The notes beneath the pieces are model-generated. The model made no database searches. It had not been told where the DNA came from and saw nothing but the letters and a program-made list of their open reading frames with translations. DNA of 64,000 nucleotides from contig JAIUCV010000571.1 of NCBI GenBank assembly GCA_026724425.1, positions 47,501 to 111,500 on the forward strand, read 5' to 3'. Below, piece by piece: positions 18,127 through 32,300 of this stretch. The stretch is from Erythrophleum ivorense. Its lineage: Eukaryota; Streptophyta; Magnoliopsida; Fabales; Fabaceae. Positions within the stretch are counted from its first letter, which is position 1. The number at the start of each line of letters is the position of its first letter. A program made the translations under genes and the position numbers.

Positions 18127-20315
18127 AAACATGCATTAGGTTCTCCACGGGACTATGAGGAGCAACATGTGTGACATGATCCTCATTCCTTGAGAGGAAC
18201 ATCAAAGCTACCATCCTGAGAGAAACTTAAGTAGTAAGGAGTCCCAATCGTAGCTCTATGCCTCCACACAATGTAGAAACATACTTGTAGTGTATGTAAT
18301 GATCAAGACGGACCCATACTTAGCCAAACATGCATTAGGTTCTCCACGGGACTATGAGGAGTAACATGTGTGACATGATTCTCATTCCTTGAGAGGAACT
18401 TCAAAGCTACCATCCTGCGAGAAACATAAGTAGTAAGGAGTCCAAATCGTAGCTCTATGCCTCCACACAATGTACAAACATACTTGTAGTGTATGGAATG
18501 ATCAAGACGGACCCATAGTTAGCCAAACATGCATTAGGTTCTACACAGGACTATGAGGAGCAACATGTGTGACATGATTCTCATTCCTTGAGAGGAACAT
18601 CAAAGCTACCATCCTGAGAGAAACATAAGTAGTAAGGAGTCCAAATCGTAGCTCTATGCCTCCACACAATGTACAAACATACTTGTAGTGTATGTAATGA
18701 TCAAGACGGACCCATAGTTAGCCAAACATGCATTAGGTTCTACACGGGACTATGAGGAGCAACATGTGTGACATGATTCTCATTCCTTGAGAGGAACTTC
18801 AAAGCTACCTTCCTGAGAGAAACATTACTAGTAAGGAGTCACAATCGTAGCTCTATGCCTCCACACAATGTAGAAATCTAATTGTAGTGTATGTAATGAT
18901 CAAGACGGACCCATAGTTAGCAAAACATGCATTAGGTTCTACACGGGACTATGATGAGCAACATGTGTGACATTATTCTCATTCCTTGAGAGGAACTTCA
19001 AAGCTACCATCCTGAGAGAAACATAAGTATTAAGGAGTCCCAATCGTAGCTCTATGCCTCCACACAATGTAGAAACATACTTGTAGTGTATGTAATGATC
19101 AAGACGGACCCATACTTAGCAAAACATGCATTAGTTTCTCCACGGGACTATGAGGAGCAACATGTGTGACATGATTCTTATTCCTTGAGAGGAACATCAA
19201 AGCTACCATCCTGAGAGAAACATTACTAGTAAGGAGTCCCAATCGTAGCTCTATGCCTCCACACAATGTAGGAACATACTTGTAGTGTATGTAATGATCA
19301 AGACGGACCCATAGGTAGCCAAACATGCATTAGGTTCTACACGGGACTATGAGGAGCAACATGTGTGACATGATTCTCATTCCTTGAGAGGAACTTCAAA
19401 GCTACCATCCTGAGAGAAACATAAGTAGTAAGGAGTCCCAATCGTAGCTCTATGCCTCCACACAATGTAGAAACATACTTGTAGTGTATGTAATGATCAA
19501 GACGGACCCATAGTTAGCCAAACATGCATTAGGTTCTCCACGGGACTATGAGGAGTAACATGTGTGACATGATTCTCATTCCTTGAGAGGAACTTTAAAG
19601 CTACCATCCTGAGAGAAACATTACTAGTAAGGAGTCCCAATCGTAGCTCTATGCCTCCACACAATGTAGAAACATACTTGTAGTGTATGTAATGATCAAG
19701 ACGGACCCATAGTTAGCCAAACATGCATTTGGTTCTACACGGGACTATGAGGATCAACATGTGTGACATGATTCTCATTCCTTGAGAGGAACTTCAAAGC
19801 TACCGTCCTGAGAGAAACATAATTAGTAAGGAGTCCCAATCGTAGCTCTATGCCTCCACACAATGTAGAAACATACTTGTAGTGTATGTAATGATCAAGA
19901 CGGACCCATACTTAGCAAAACATGCATTAGGTTCTCCACGGGACTATGAGGAGCAACATGTGTGACATGATTCTCATTCCTTGAGAGGAACATCAAAGCT
20001 ACCATCCTGAGAGAAACATTACTAGTAAGGAGTCCCAATCGTAGCTCTATGCCTCCACACAATGTAGGAACATACTTGTAGTGTATGTAATGATCAAGAC
20101 GGACCCATACTTAGCCAAACATGCATTAGGTTCTACACGGGACTATGAGGAGCAACATGTGTGACATGATTCTCATTCCTTGAGAGGAACATCAAAGCTA
20201 CCATCCTGAGAGAAACATAAGTAGTAAGGAGTCCCAATCGTAGCTCTATGCCTCCACACAATGTAGAAACATACTTGTAGTGTATGTAATGATCAAGCCG
20301 GATCCATAGTTAGCC
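18127..20315. repeat. Reference 11-monomer higher-order unit (2189 bp)
   Basis: Eleven distinguishable monomers in order: 1 CATGATCCTC with AACTTAAG; 2 GAGTAAC with CCTGCGAG; 3 TGTACAAAC; 4 CCTTCCTGAG with GTCACAATCG; 5 GATGAGC with CATTATTC; 6 ATTAGTTTCTCC; 7 preceded by ATAGGTAGCC; 8 GAGTAAC with CTTTAAAG; 9 CATTTGG with GAGGATC; 10 ACTTAGCAAAAC with GTAGGAAC; 11 ending in GGATCC. Monomer 1 starts again at 20316, exactly 11 x 199 bp later, and again at 22505. Confidence 0.85.
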
Positions 20316-23300
20316 AAACATGCATTAGGTTCTCCACGGGACTATGAGGAGCAACATGTGTGACATGATCCTCATTCCTTGAGAGGAACATCAAAGCTAC
20401 CATCCTGAGAGAAACTTAAGTAGTAAGGAGTCCCAATCGTAGCTCTATGCCTCCACACAATGTAGAAACATACTTGTAGTGTATGTAATGATCAAGACGG
20501 ACCCATACTTAGCCAAACATGCATTAGGTTCTCCACGAGACTATGAGGAGTAACATGTGTGACATGATTCTCATTCCTTGAGAGGAACTTCAAAGCTACC
20601 ATCCTGCGAGAAACATAAGTAGTAAGGAGTCCAAATCGTAGCTCTATGCCTCCACACAATGTAGAAACATACTTGTAGTGTATGGACTGATCAAGACGGA
20701 CCCATAGTTAGCCAAACATGCATTAGGTTCTACACGGGACTATGAGGAGCAACATGTGTGACATGATTCTCATTCCTTGAGAGGAACATCAAAGCTACCA
20801 TCCTGAGAGAAACATAAGTAGTAAGGAGTCCAAATCGTAGCTCTATGCCTCCACACAATGTACAAACATACTTGTAGTGTATGTAATGATCAAGACGGAC
20901 CCATAGTTAGCCAAACATGCATTAGGTTCTACACGGGACTATGAGGAGCAACATGTGTGACATGATTCTTATTCCTTGAGAGGAACTTCAAAGCTACCTT
21001 CCTGAGAGAAACATTACTAGTAAGGAGTCACAATCGTAGCTCTATGCCTCCACACAATGTAGAAATATACTTGTAGTGTATGTAATGATCAAGACGGACC
21101 CATACTTAGCCAAACATGCATTAGGTTCTCCACGGGACTATGAGGAGTAACATGTGTGACATGATTCTCATTCCTTGAGAGGAACTTCAAAGCTACCATC
21201 CTGCGAGAAACATAAGTAGTAAGGAGTCCAAATCGTAGCTCTATGCCTCCACACAATGTAGAAATATACTTGTAGTGTATGTAATGATCAAGACGGACCC
21301 ATAGTTAGCAAAACATGCATTAGGTTCTACACGGGACTATGATGAGCAACATGTGTGACATTATTCTCATTCCTTGAGAGGAACTTCAAAGCTACCATCC
21401 TGAGAGAAACATAAGTATTAAGGAGTCCCAATCGTAGCTCTATGCCTCCACACAATGTAGAAATATACTTGTAGTGTATGTAATGATCAAGACGGACCCA
21501 TAGTTAGCAAAACATGCATTAGGTTCTACACGGGACTATGATGAGCAACATGTGTGACATTATTCTCATTCCTTGAGAGGAACTTCAAAGCTACCATCCT
21601 GAGAGAAACATAAGTATTAAGGAGTCCCAATCGTAGCTCTATGCCTCCACACAATGTAGAAATATACTTGTAGTGTATGTAATGATCAAGACGGACCCAT
21701 AGTTAGCAAAACATGCATTAGGTTCTACACGGGACTATGATGAGCAACATGTGTGACATTATTCTCATTCCTTGAGAGGAACTTCAAAGCTACCATCCTG
21801 AGAGAAACATTACTAGTAAGGAGTCCCAATCGTAGCTCTATGCCTCCACACAATGTAGAAACATACTTGTAGTGTATGTAATGATCAAGACGGACCCATA
21901 GTTAGCCAAACATGCATTTGGTTCTACACGGGACTATGAGGATCAACATGTGTGACATGATTCTCATTCCTTGAGAGGAACTTCAAAGCTACCGTCCTGA
22001 GAGAAACATAATTAGTAAGGAGTCCCAATCGTAGCTCTATGCCTCCACACAATGTAGAAACATACTTGTAGTGTATGTAATGATCAAGACGGACCCATAC
22101 TTAGCAAAACATGCATTAGGTTCTCCACGGGACTATGAGGAGCAACATGTGTGACATGATTCTCATTCCTTGAGAGGAACATCAAAGCTACCATCCTGAG
22201 AGAAACATTACTAGTAAGGAGTCCCAATCGTAGCTCTATGCCTCCACACAATGTAGGAACATACTTGTAGTGTATGTAATGATCAAGACGGACCCATACT
22301 TAGCCAAACATGCATTAGGTTCTACACGGGACTATGAGGAGCAACATGTGTGACATGATTCTCATTCCTTGAGAGGAACATCAAAGCTACCATCCTGAGA
22401 GAAACATAAGTAGTAAGGAGTCCCAATCGTAGCTCTATGCCTCCACACAATGTAGAAACATACTTGTAGTGTATGTAATGATCAAGCCGGATCCATAGTT
22501 AGCCAAACATGCATTAGGTTCTCCACGGGACTATGAGGAGCAACATGTGTGACATGATCCTCATTCCTTGAGAGGAACATCAAAGCTACCATCCTGAGAG
22601 AAACTTAAGTAGTAAGGAGTCCCAATCGTAGCTCTATGCCTCCACACAATGTAGAAACATACTTGTAGTGTATGTAATGATCAAGACGGACCCATACTTA
22701 GCCAAACATGCATTAGGTTCTCCACGAGACTATGAGGAGTAACATGTGTGACATGATTCTCATTCCTTGAGAGGAACTTCAAAGCTACCATCCTGCGAGA
22801 AACATAAGTAGTAAGGAGTCCAAATCGTAGCTCTATGCCTCCACACAATGTAGAAACATACTTGTAGTGTATGGACTGATCAAGACGGACCCATAGTTAG
22901 CCAAACATGCATTAGGTTCTACACGGGACTATGAGGAGCAACATGTGTGACATGATTCTCATTCCTTGAGAGGAACATCAAAGCTACCATCCTGAGAGAA
23001 ACATAAGTAGTAAGGAGTCCAAATCGTAGCTCTATGCCTCCACACAATGTACAAACATACTTGTAGTGTATGTAATGATCAAGACGGACCCATAGTTAGC
23101 CAAACATGCATTAGGTTCTACACGGGACTATGAGGAGCAACATGTGTGACATGATTCTTATTCCTTGAGAGGAACTTCAAAGCTACCTTCCTGAGAGAAA
23201 CATTACTAGTAAGGAGTCACAATCGTAGCTCTATGCCTCCACACAATGTAGAAATATACTTGTAGTGTATGTAATGATCAAGACGGACCCATACTTAGCC

Positions 23301-26300
23301 AAACATGCATTAGGTTCTCCACGGGACTATGAGGAGTAACATGTGTGACATGATTCTCATTCCTTGAGAGGAACTTCAAAGCTACCATCCTGCGAGAAAC
23401 ATAAGTAGTAAGGAGTCCAAATCGTAGCTCTATGCCTCCACACAATGTAGAAATATACTTGTAGTGTATGTAATGATCAAGACGGACCCATAGTTAGCAA
23501 AACATGCATTAGGTTCTACACGGGACTATGATGAGCAACATGTGTGACATTATTCTCATTCCTTGAGAGGAACTTCAAAGCTACCATCCTGAGAGAAACA
23601 TAAGTATTAAGGAGTCCCAATCGTAGCTCTATGCCTCCACACAATGTAGAAATATACTTGTAGTGTATGTAATGATCAAGACGGACCCATAGTTAGCAAA
23701 ACATGCATTAGGTTCTACACGGGACTATGATGAGCAACATGTGTGACATTATTCTCATTCCTTGAGAGGAACTTCAAAGCTACCATCCTGAGAGAAACAT
23801 AAGTATTAAGGAGTCCCAATCGTAGCTCTATGCCTCCACACAATGTAGAAACATACTTGTAGTGTATGTAATGATCAAGACGGACCCATACTTAGCAAAA
23901 CATGCATTAGTTTCTCCACGGGACTATGAGGAGCAACATGTGTGACATGATTCTTATTCCTTGAGAGGAACATCAAAGCTACCATCCTGAGAGAAACATT
24001 ACTAGTAAGGAGTCCCAATCGTAGCTCTATGCCTCCACACAATGTAGGAACATACTTGTAGTGTATGTAATGATCAAGACGGACCCATAGGTAGCCAAAC
24101 ATGCATTAGGTTCTACACGGGACTATGAGGAGCAACATGTGTGACATGATTCTCATTCCTTGAGAGGAACTTCAAAGCTACCATCCTGAGAGAAACATAA
24201 GTAGTAAGGAGTCCCAATCGTAGCTCTATGCCTCCACACAATGTAGAAACATACTTGTAGTGTATGTAATGATCAAGACGGACCCATAGTTAGCCAAACA
24301 TGCATTAGGTTCTCCACGGGACTATGAGGAGTAACATGTGTGACATGATTCTCATTCCTTGAGAGGAACTTTAAAGCTACCATCCTGAGAGAAACATTAC
24401 TAGTAAGGAGTCCCAATCGTAGCTCTATGCCTCCACACAATGTAGAAACATACTTGTAGTGTATGTAATGATCAAGACGGACCCATAGTTAGCCAAACAT
24501 GCATTTGGTTCTACACGGGACTATGAGGATCAACATGTGTGACATGATTCTCATTCCTTGAGAGGAACTTCAAAGCTACCGTCCTGAGAGAAACATAATT
24601 AGTAAGGAGTCCCAATCGTAGCTCTATGCCTCCACACAATGTAGAAACATACTTGTAGTGTATGTAATGATCAAGACGGACCCATACTTAGCAAAACATG
24701 CATTAGGTTCTCCACGGGACTATGAGGAGCAACATGTGTGACATGATTCTCATTCCTTGAGAGGAACATCAAAGCTACCATCCTGAGAGAAACATTACTA
24801 GTAAGGAGTCCCAATCGTAGCTCTATGCCTCCACACAATGTAGAAACATACTTGTAGTGTATGTAATGATCAAGACGGACCCATAGTTAGCCAAACATGC
24901 ATTAGGTTCTCCACGGGACTATGAGGAGTAACATGTGTGACATGATTCTCATTCCTTGAGAGGAACTTCAAAGCTACCATCCTGAGAGAAACATTACTAG
25001 TAAGGAGTCCCAATCGTAGCTCTATGCCTCCACACAATGTAGAAACATACTTGTAGTGTATGTAATGATCAAGACGGACCCATATTTAGCCAAACATGCA
25101 TTTGGTTCTACACGGGACTATGAGGATCAACATGTGTGACATGATTCTCATTCCTTGAGAGGAACTTCAAAGCTACAGTCCTGAGAGAAACATAATTAGT
25201 AAGGAGTCCCAATCGTAGCTCGATGCCTCCACACAATGTAGAAACATACTTGTAGTGTATGTAATGATCAAGACGGACCCATAGTTAGCAAAACATGCAT
25301 TAGGTTCTCCACGGGACTATGAGGAGCAACATGTGTGACATGATTCTCATTCCTTGAGAGGAACATCAAAGCTACCATCCTGAGAGAAACATTACTAGTA
25401 AGTAGTCCCAATCGTAGCTCTATGCCTCCACACAATGTAGGAACATACTTGTAGTGTATGTAATGATCAAGACGGACCCATACTTAGCCAAACATGCATT
25501 AGGTTCTACACGGGACTATGAGGAGCAACATGTGTGACATGATTCTCATTCCTTGAGAGGAACATCAAAGCTACCATCCTGAGAGAAACATAAGTAGTAA
25601 GGAGTCCCAATCGTAGCTCTATGCCTCCACACAATGTAGAAACATACTTGTAGTGTATGTAATGATCAAGACGGATCCATAGTTAGCCAAACATGCATTA
25701 GGTTCTCCACGGGACTATGAGGAGCAACATGTGTGACATGATCCTCATTCCTTGAGAGGAACATCAAAGCTACCATCCTGAGAGAAACTTAAGTAGTAAG
25801 GAGTCCCAATCGTAGCTCTATGCCTCCACACAATGTAGAAACATACTTGTAGTGTATGTAATGATCAAGACGGACCCATACTTAGCCAAACATGCATTAG
25901 GTTCTCCACGGGACTATGAGGAGTAACATGTGTGACATGATTCTCATTCCTTGAGAGGAACTTCAAAGCTACCATCCTGCGAGAAACATAAGTAGTAAGG
26001 AGTCCAAATCGTAGCTCTATGCCTCCACACAATGTACAAACATACTTGTAGTGTATGGAATGATCAAGACGGACCCATAGTTAGCCAAACATGCATTAGG
26101 TTCTACACAGGACTATGAGGAGCAACATGTGTGACATGATTCTCATTCCTTGAGAGGAACATCAAAGCTACCATCCTGAGAGAAACATAAGTAGTAAGGA
26201 GTCCAAATCGTAGCTCTATGCCTCCACACAATGTACAAACATACTTGTAGTGTATGTAATGATCAAGACGGACCCATAGTTAGCCAAACATGCATTAGGT

Positions 26301-29300
26301 TCTACACGGGACTATGAGGAGCAACATGTGTGACATGATTCTCATTCCTTGAGAGGAACTTCAAAGCTACCTTCCTGAGAGAAACATTACTAGTAAGGAG
26401 TCACAATCGTAGCTCTATGCCTCCACACAATGTAGAAATATAATTGTAGTGTATGTAATGATCAAGACGGACCCATAGTTAGCAAAACATGCATTAGGTT
26501 CTACACGGGACTATGATGAGCAACATGTGTGACATTATTCTCATTCCTTGAGAGGAACTTCAAAGCTACCATCCTGAGAGAAACATAAGTATTAAGGAGA
26601 GTCCCAATCGTAGCTCTATGCCTCCACACAATGTAGAAACATACTTGTAGTGTATGTAATGATCAAGACGGACCCATACTTAGCAAAACATGCATTAGTT
26701 TCTCCACGGGACTATGAGGAGCAACATGTGTGACATGATTCTTATTCCTTGAGAGGAACATCAAAGCTACCATCCTGAGAGAAACATTACTAGTAAGGAG
26801 TCCCAATCGTAGCTCTATGCCTCCACACAATGTAGGAACATACTTGTAGTGTATGTAATGATCAAGACGGACCCATAGGTAGCCAAACATGCATTAGGTT
26901 CTACACGGGACTATGAGGAGCAACATGTGTGACATGATTCTCATTCCTTGAGAGGAACTTCAAAGCTACCATCCTGAGAGAAACATAAGTAGTAAGGAGT
27001 CCCAATCGTAGCTCTATGCCTCCACACAATGTAGAAATATACTTGTAGTGTATGTAATGATCAAGACGGACCCATACTTAGCCAAACATGCATTAGGTTC
27101 TCCACGGGACTATGAGGAGTAACATGTGTGACATGATTCTCATTCCTTGAGAGGAACTTCAAAGCTACCATCCTGCGAGAAACATAAGTAGTAAGGAGTC
27201 CAAATCGTAGCTCTATGCCTCCACACAATGTAGAAATATACTTGTAGTGTATGTAATGATCAAGACGGACCCATAGTTAGCAAAACATGCATTAGGTTCT
27301 ACACGGGACTATGATGAGCAACATGTGTGACATTATTCTCATTCCTTGAGAGGAACTTCAAAGCTACCATCCTGAGAGAAACATAAGTATTAAGGAGTCC
27401 CAATCGTAGCTCTATGCCTCCACACAATGTAGAAATATACTTGTAGTGTATGTAATGATCAAGACGGACCCATAGTTAGCAAAACATGCATTAGGTTCTA
27501 CACGGGACTATGATGAGCAACATGTGTGACATTATTCTCATTCCTTGAGAGGAACTTCAAAGCTACCATCCTGAGAGAAACATTACTAGTAAGGAGTCCC
27601 AATCGTAGCTCTATGCCTCCACACAATGTAGAAACATACTTGTAGTGTATGTAATGATCAAGACGGACCCATAGTTAGCCAAACATGCATTTGGTTCTAC
27701 ACGGGACTATGAGGATCAACATGTGTGACATGATTCTCATTCCTTGAGAGGAACTTCAAAGCTACCGTCCTGAGAGAAACATAATTAGTAAGGAGTCCCA
27801 ATCGTAGCTCTATGCCTCCACACAATGTAGAAACATACTTGTAGTGTATGTAATGATCAAGACGGACCCATACTTAGCAAAACATGCATTAGGTTCTCCA
27901 CGGGACTATGAGGAGCAACATGTGTGACATGATTCTCATTCCTTGAGAGGAACATCAAAGCTACCATCCTGAGAGAAACATTACTAGTAAGGAGTCCCAA
28001 TCGTAGCTCTATGCCTCCACACAATGTAGGAACATACTTGTAGTGTATGGACTGATCAAGACGGACCCATAGTTAGCCAAACATGCATTAGGTTCTACAC
28101 GGGACTATGAGGAGCAACATGTGTGACATGATTCTCATTCCTTGAGAGGAACATCAAAGCTACCATCCTGAGAGAAACATAAGTAGTAAGGAGTCCCAAT
28201 CGTAGCTCTATGCCTCCACACAATGTAGAAACATACTTGTAGTGTATGTAATGATCAAGCCGGATCCATAGTTAGCCAAACATGCATTAGGTTCTCCACG
28301 GGACTATGAGGAGCAACATGTGTGACATGATCCTCATTCCTTGAGAGGAACATCAAAGCTACCATCCTGAGAGAAACTTAAGTAGTAAGGAGTCCCAATC
28401 GTAGCTCTATGCCTCCACACAATGTAGAAACATACTTGTAGTGTATGTAATGATCAAGACGGACCCATACTTAGCCAAACATGCATTAGGTTCTCCACGA
28501 GACTATGAGGAGTAACATGTGTGACATGATTCTCATTCCTTGAGAGGAACTTCAAAGCTACCATCCTGCGAGAAACATAAGTAGTAAGGAGTCCAAATCG
28601 TAGCTCTATGCCTCCACACAATGTAGAAACATACTTGTAGTGTATGGACTGATCAAGACGGACCCATAGTTAGCCAAACATGCATTAGGTTCTACACGGG
28701 ACTATGAGGAGCAACATGTGTGACATGATTCTCATTCCTTGAGAGGAACATCAAAGCTACCATCCTGAGAGAAACATAAGTAGTAAGGAGTCCAAATCGT
28801 AGCTCTATGCCTCCACACAATGTACAAACATACTTGTAGTGTATGTAATGATCAAGACGGACCCATAGTTAGCCAAACATGCATTAGGTTCTACACGGGA
28901 CTATGAGGAGCAACATGTGTGACATGATTCTTATTCCTTGAGAGGAACTTCAAAGCTACCTTCCTGAGAGAAACATTACTAGTAAGGAGTCACAATCGTA
29001 GCTCTATGCCTCCACACAATGTAGAAATATACTTGTAGTGTATGTAATGATCAAGACGGACCCATACTTAGCCAAACATGCATTAGGTTCTCCACGGGAC
29101 TATGAGGAGTAACATGTGTGACATGATTCTCATTCCTTGAGAGGAACTTCAAAGCTACCATCCTGCGAGAAACATAAGTAGTAAGGAGTCCAAATCGTAG
29201 CTCTATGCCTCCACACAATGTAGAAATATACTTGTAGTGTATGTAATGATCAAGACGGACCCATAGTTAGCAAAACATGCATTAGGTTCTACACGGGACT

Positions 29301-32300
29301 ATGATGAGCAACATGTGTGACATTATTCTCATTCCTTGAGAGGAACTTCAAAGCTACCATCCTGAGAGAAACATAAGTATTAAGGAGTCCCAATCGTAGC
29401 TCTATGCCTCCACACAATGTAGAAATATACTTGTAGTGTATGTAATGATCAAGACGGACCCATAGTTAGCAAAACATGCATTAGGTTCTACACGGGACTA
29501 TGATGAGCAACATGTGTGACATTATTCTCATTCCTTGAGAGGAACTTCAAAGCTACCATCCTGAGAGAAACATTACTAGTAAGGAGTCCCAATCGTAGCT
29601 CTATGCCTCCACACAATGTAGAAACATACTTGTAGTGTATGTAATGATCAAGACGGACCCATAGTTAGCCAAACATGCATTTGGTTCTACACGGGACTAT
29701 GAGGATCAACATGTGTGACATGATTCTCATTCCTTGAGAGGAACTTCAAAGCTACCGTCCTGAGAGAAACATAATTAGTAAGGAGTCCCAATCGTAGCTC
29801 TATGCCTCCACACAATGTAGAAACATACTTGTAGTGTATGTAATGATCAAGACGGACCCATACTTAGCAAAACATGCATTAGGTTCTCCACGGGACTATG
29901 AGGAGCAACATGTGTGACATGATTCTCATTCCTTGAGAGGAACATCAAAGCTACCATCCTGAGAGAAACATTACTAGTAAGGAGTCCCAATCGTAGCTCT
30001 ATGCCTCCACACAATGTAGGAACATACTTGTAGTGTATGTAATGATCAAGACGGACCCATACTTAGCCAAACATGCATTAGGTTCTACACGGGACTATGA
30101 GGAGCAACATGTGTGACATGATTCTCATTCCTTGAGAGGAACATCAAAGCTACCATCCTGAGAGAAACATAAGTAGTAAGGAGTCCCAATCGTAGCTCTA
30201 TGCCTCCACACAATGTAGAAACATACTTGTAGTGTATGTAATGATCAAGCCGGATCCATAGTTAGCCAAACATGCATTAGGTTCTCCACGGGACTATGAG
30301 GAGCAACATGTGTGACATGATCCTCATTCCTTGAGAGGAACATCAAAGCTACCATCCTGAGAGAAACTTAAGTAGTAAGGAGTCCCAATCGTAGCTCTAT
30401 GCCTCCACACAATGTAGAAACATACTTGTAGTGTATGTAATGATCAAGACGGACCCATACTTAGCCAAACATGCATTAGGTTCTCCACGAGACTATGAGG
30501 AGTAACATGTGTGACATGATTCTCATTCCTTGAGAGGAACTTCAAAGCTACCATCCTGCGAGAAACATAAGTAGTAAGGAGTCCAAATCGTAGCTCTATG
30601 CCTCCACACAATGTAGAAACATACTTGTAGTGTATGGACTGATCAAGACGGACCCATAGTTAGCCAAACATGCATTAGGTTCTACACGGGACTATGAGGA
30701 GCAACATGTGTGACATGATTCTCATTCCTTGAGAGGAACATCAAAGCTACCATCCTGAGAGAAACATAAGTAGTAAGGAGTCCAAATCGTAGCTCTATGC
30801 CTCCACACAATGTACAAACATACTTGTAGTGTATGTAATGATCAAGACGGACCCATAGTTAGCCAAACATGCATTAGGTTCTACACGGGACTATGAGGAG
30901 CAACATGTGTGACATGATTCTTATTCCTTGAGAGGAACTTCAAAGCTACCTTCCTGAGAGAAACATTACTAGTAAGGAGTCACAATCGTAGCTCTATGCC
31001 TCCACACAATGTAGAAATATACTTGTAGTGTATGTAATGATCAAGACGGACCCATACTTAGCCAAACATGCATTAGGTTCTCCACGGGACTATGAGGAGT
31101 AACATGTGTGACATGATTCTCATTCCTTGAGAGGAACTTCAAAGCTACCATCCTGCGAGAAACATAAGTAGTAAGGAGTCCAAATCGTAGCTCTATGCCT
31201 CCACACAATGTAGAAATATACTTGTAGTGTATGTAATGATCAAGACGGACCCATAGTTAGCAAAACATGCATTAGGTTCTACACGGGACTATGATGAGCA
31301 ACATGTGTGACATTATTCTCATTCCTTGAGAGGAACTTCAAAGCTACCATCCTGAGAGAAACATAAGTATTAAGGAGTCCCAATCGTAGCTCTATGCCTC
31401 CACACAATGTAGAAATATACTTGTAGTGTATGTAATGATCAAGACGGACCCATAGTTAGCAAAACATGCATTAGGTTCTACACGGGACTATGATGAGCAA
31501 CATGTGTGACATTATTCTCATTCCTTGAGAGGAACTTCAAAGCTACCATCCTGAGAGAAACATAAGTATTAAGGAGTCCCAATCGTAGCTCTATGCCTCC
31601 ACACAATGTAGAAACATACTTGTAGTGTATGTAATGATCAAGACGGACCCATACTTAGCAAAACATGCATTAGTTTCTCCACGGGACTATGAGGAGCAAC
31701 ATGTGTGACATGATTCTTATTCCTTGAGAGGAACATCAAAGCTACCATCCTGAGAGAAACATTACTAGTAAGGAGTCCCAATCGTAGCTCTATGCCTCCA
31801 CACAATGTAGGAACATACTTGTAGTGTATGTAATGATCAAGACGGACCCATAGGTAGCCAAACATGCATTAGGTTCTACACGGGACTATGAGGAGCAACA
31901 TGTGTGACATGATTCTCATTCCTTGAGAGGAACTTCAAAGCTACCATCCTGAGAGAAACATAAGTAGTAAGGAGTCCCAATCGTAGCTCTATGCCTCCAC
32001 ACAATGTAGAAACATACTTGTAGTGTATGTAATGATCAAGACGGACCCATAGTTAGCCAAACATGCATTAGGTTCTCCACGGGACTATGAGGAGTAACAT
32101 GTGTGACATGATTCTCATTCCTTGAGAGGAACTTTAAAGCTACCATCCTGAGAGAAACATTACTAGTAAGGAGTCCCAATCGTAGCTCTATGCCTCCACA
32201 CAATGTAGAAACATACTTGTAGTGTATGTAATGATCAAGACGGACCCATAGTTAGCCAAACATGCATTTGGTTCTACACGGGACTATGAGGATCAACATG

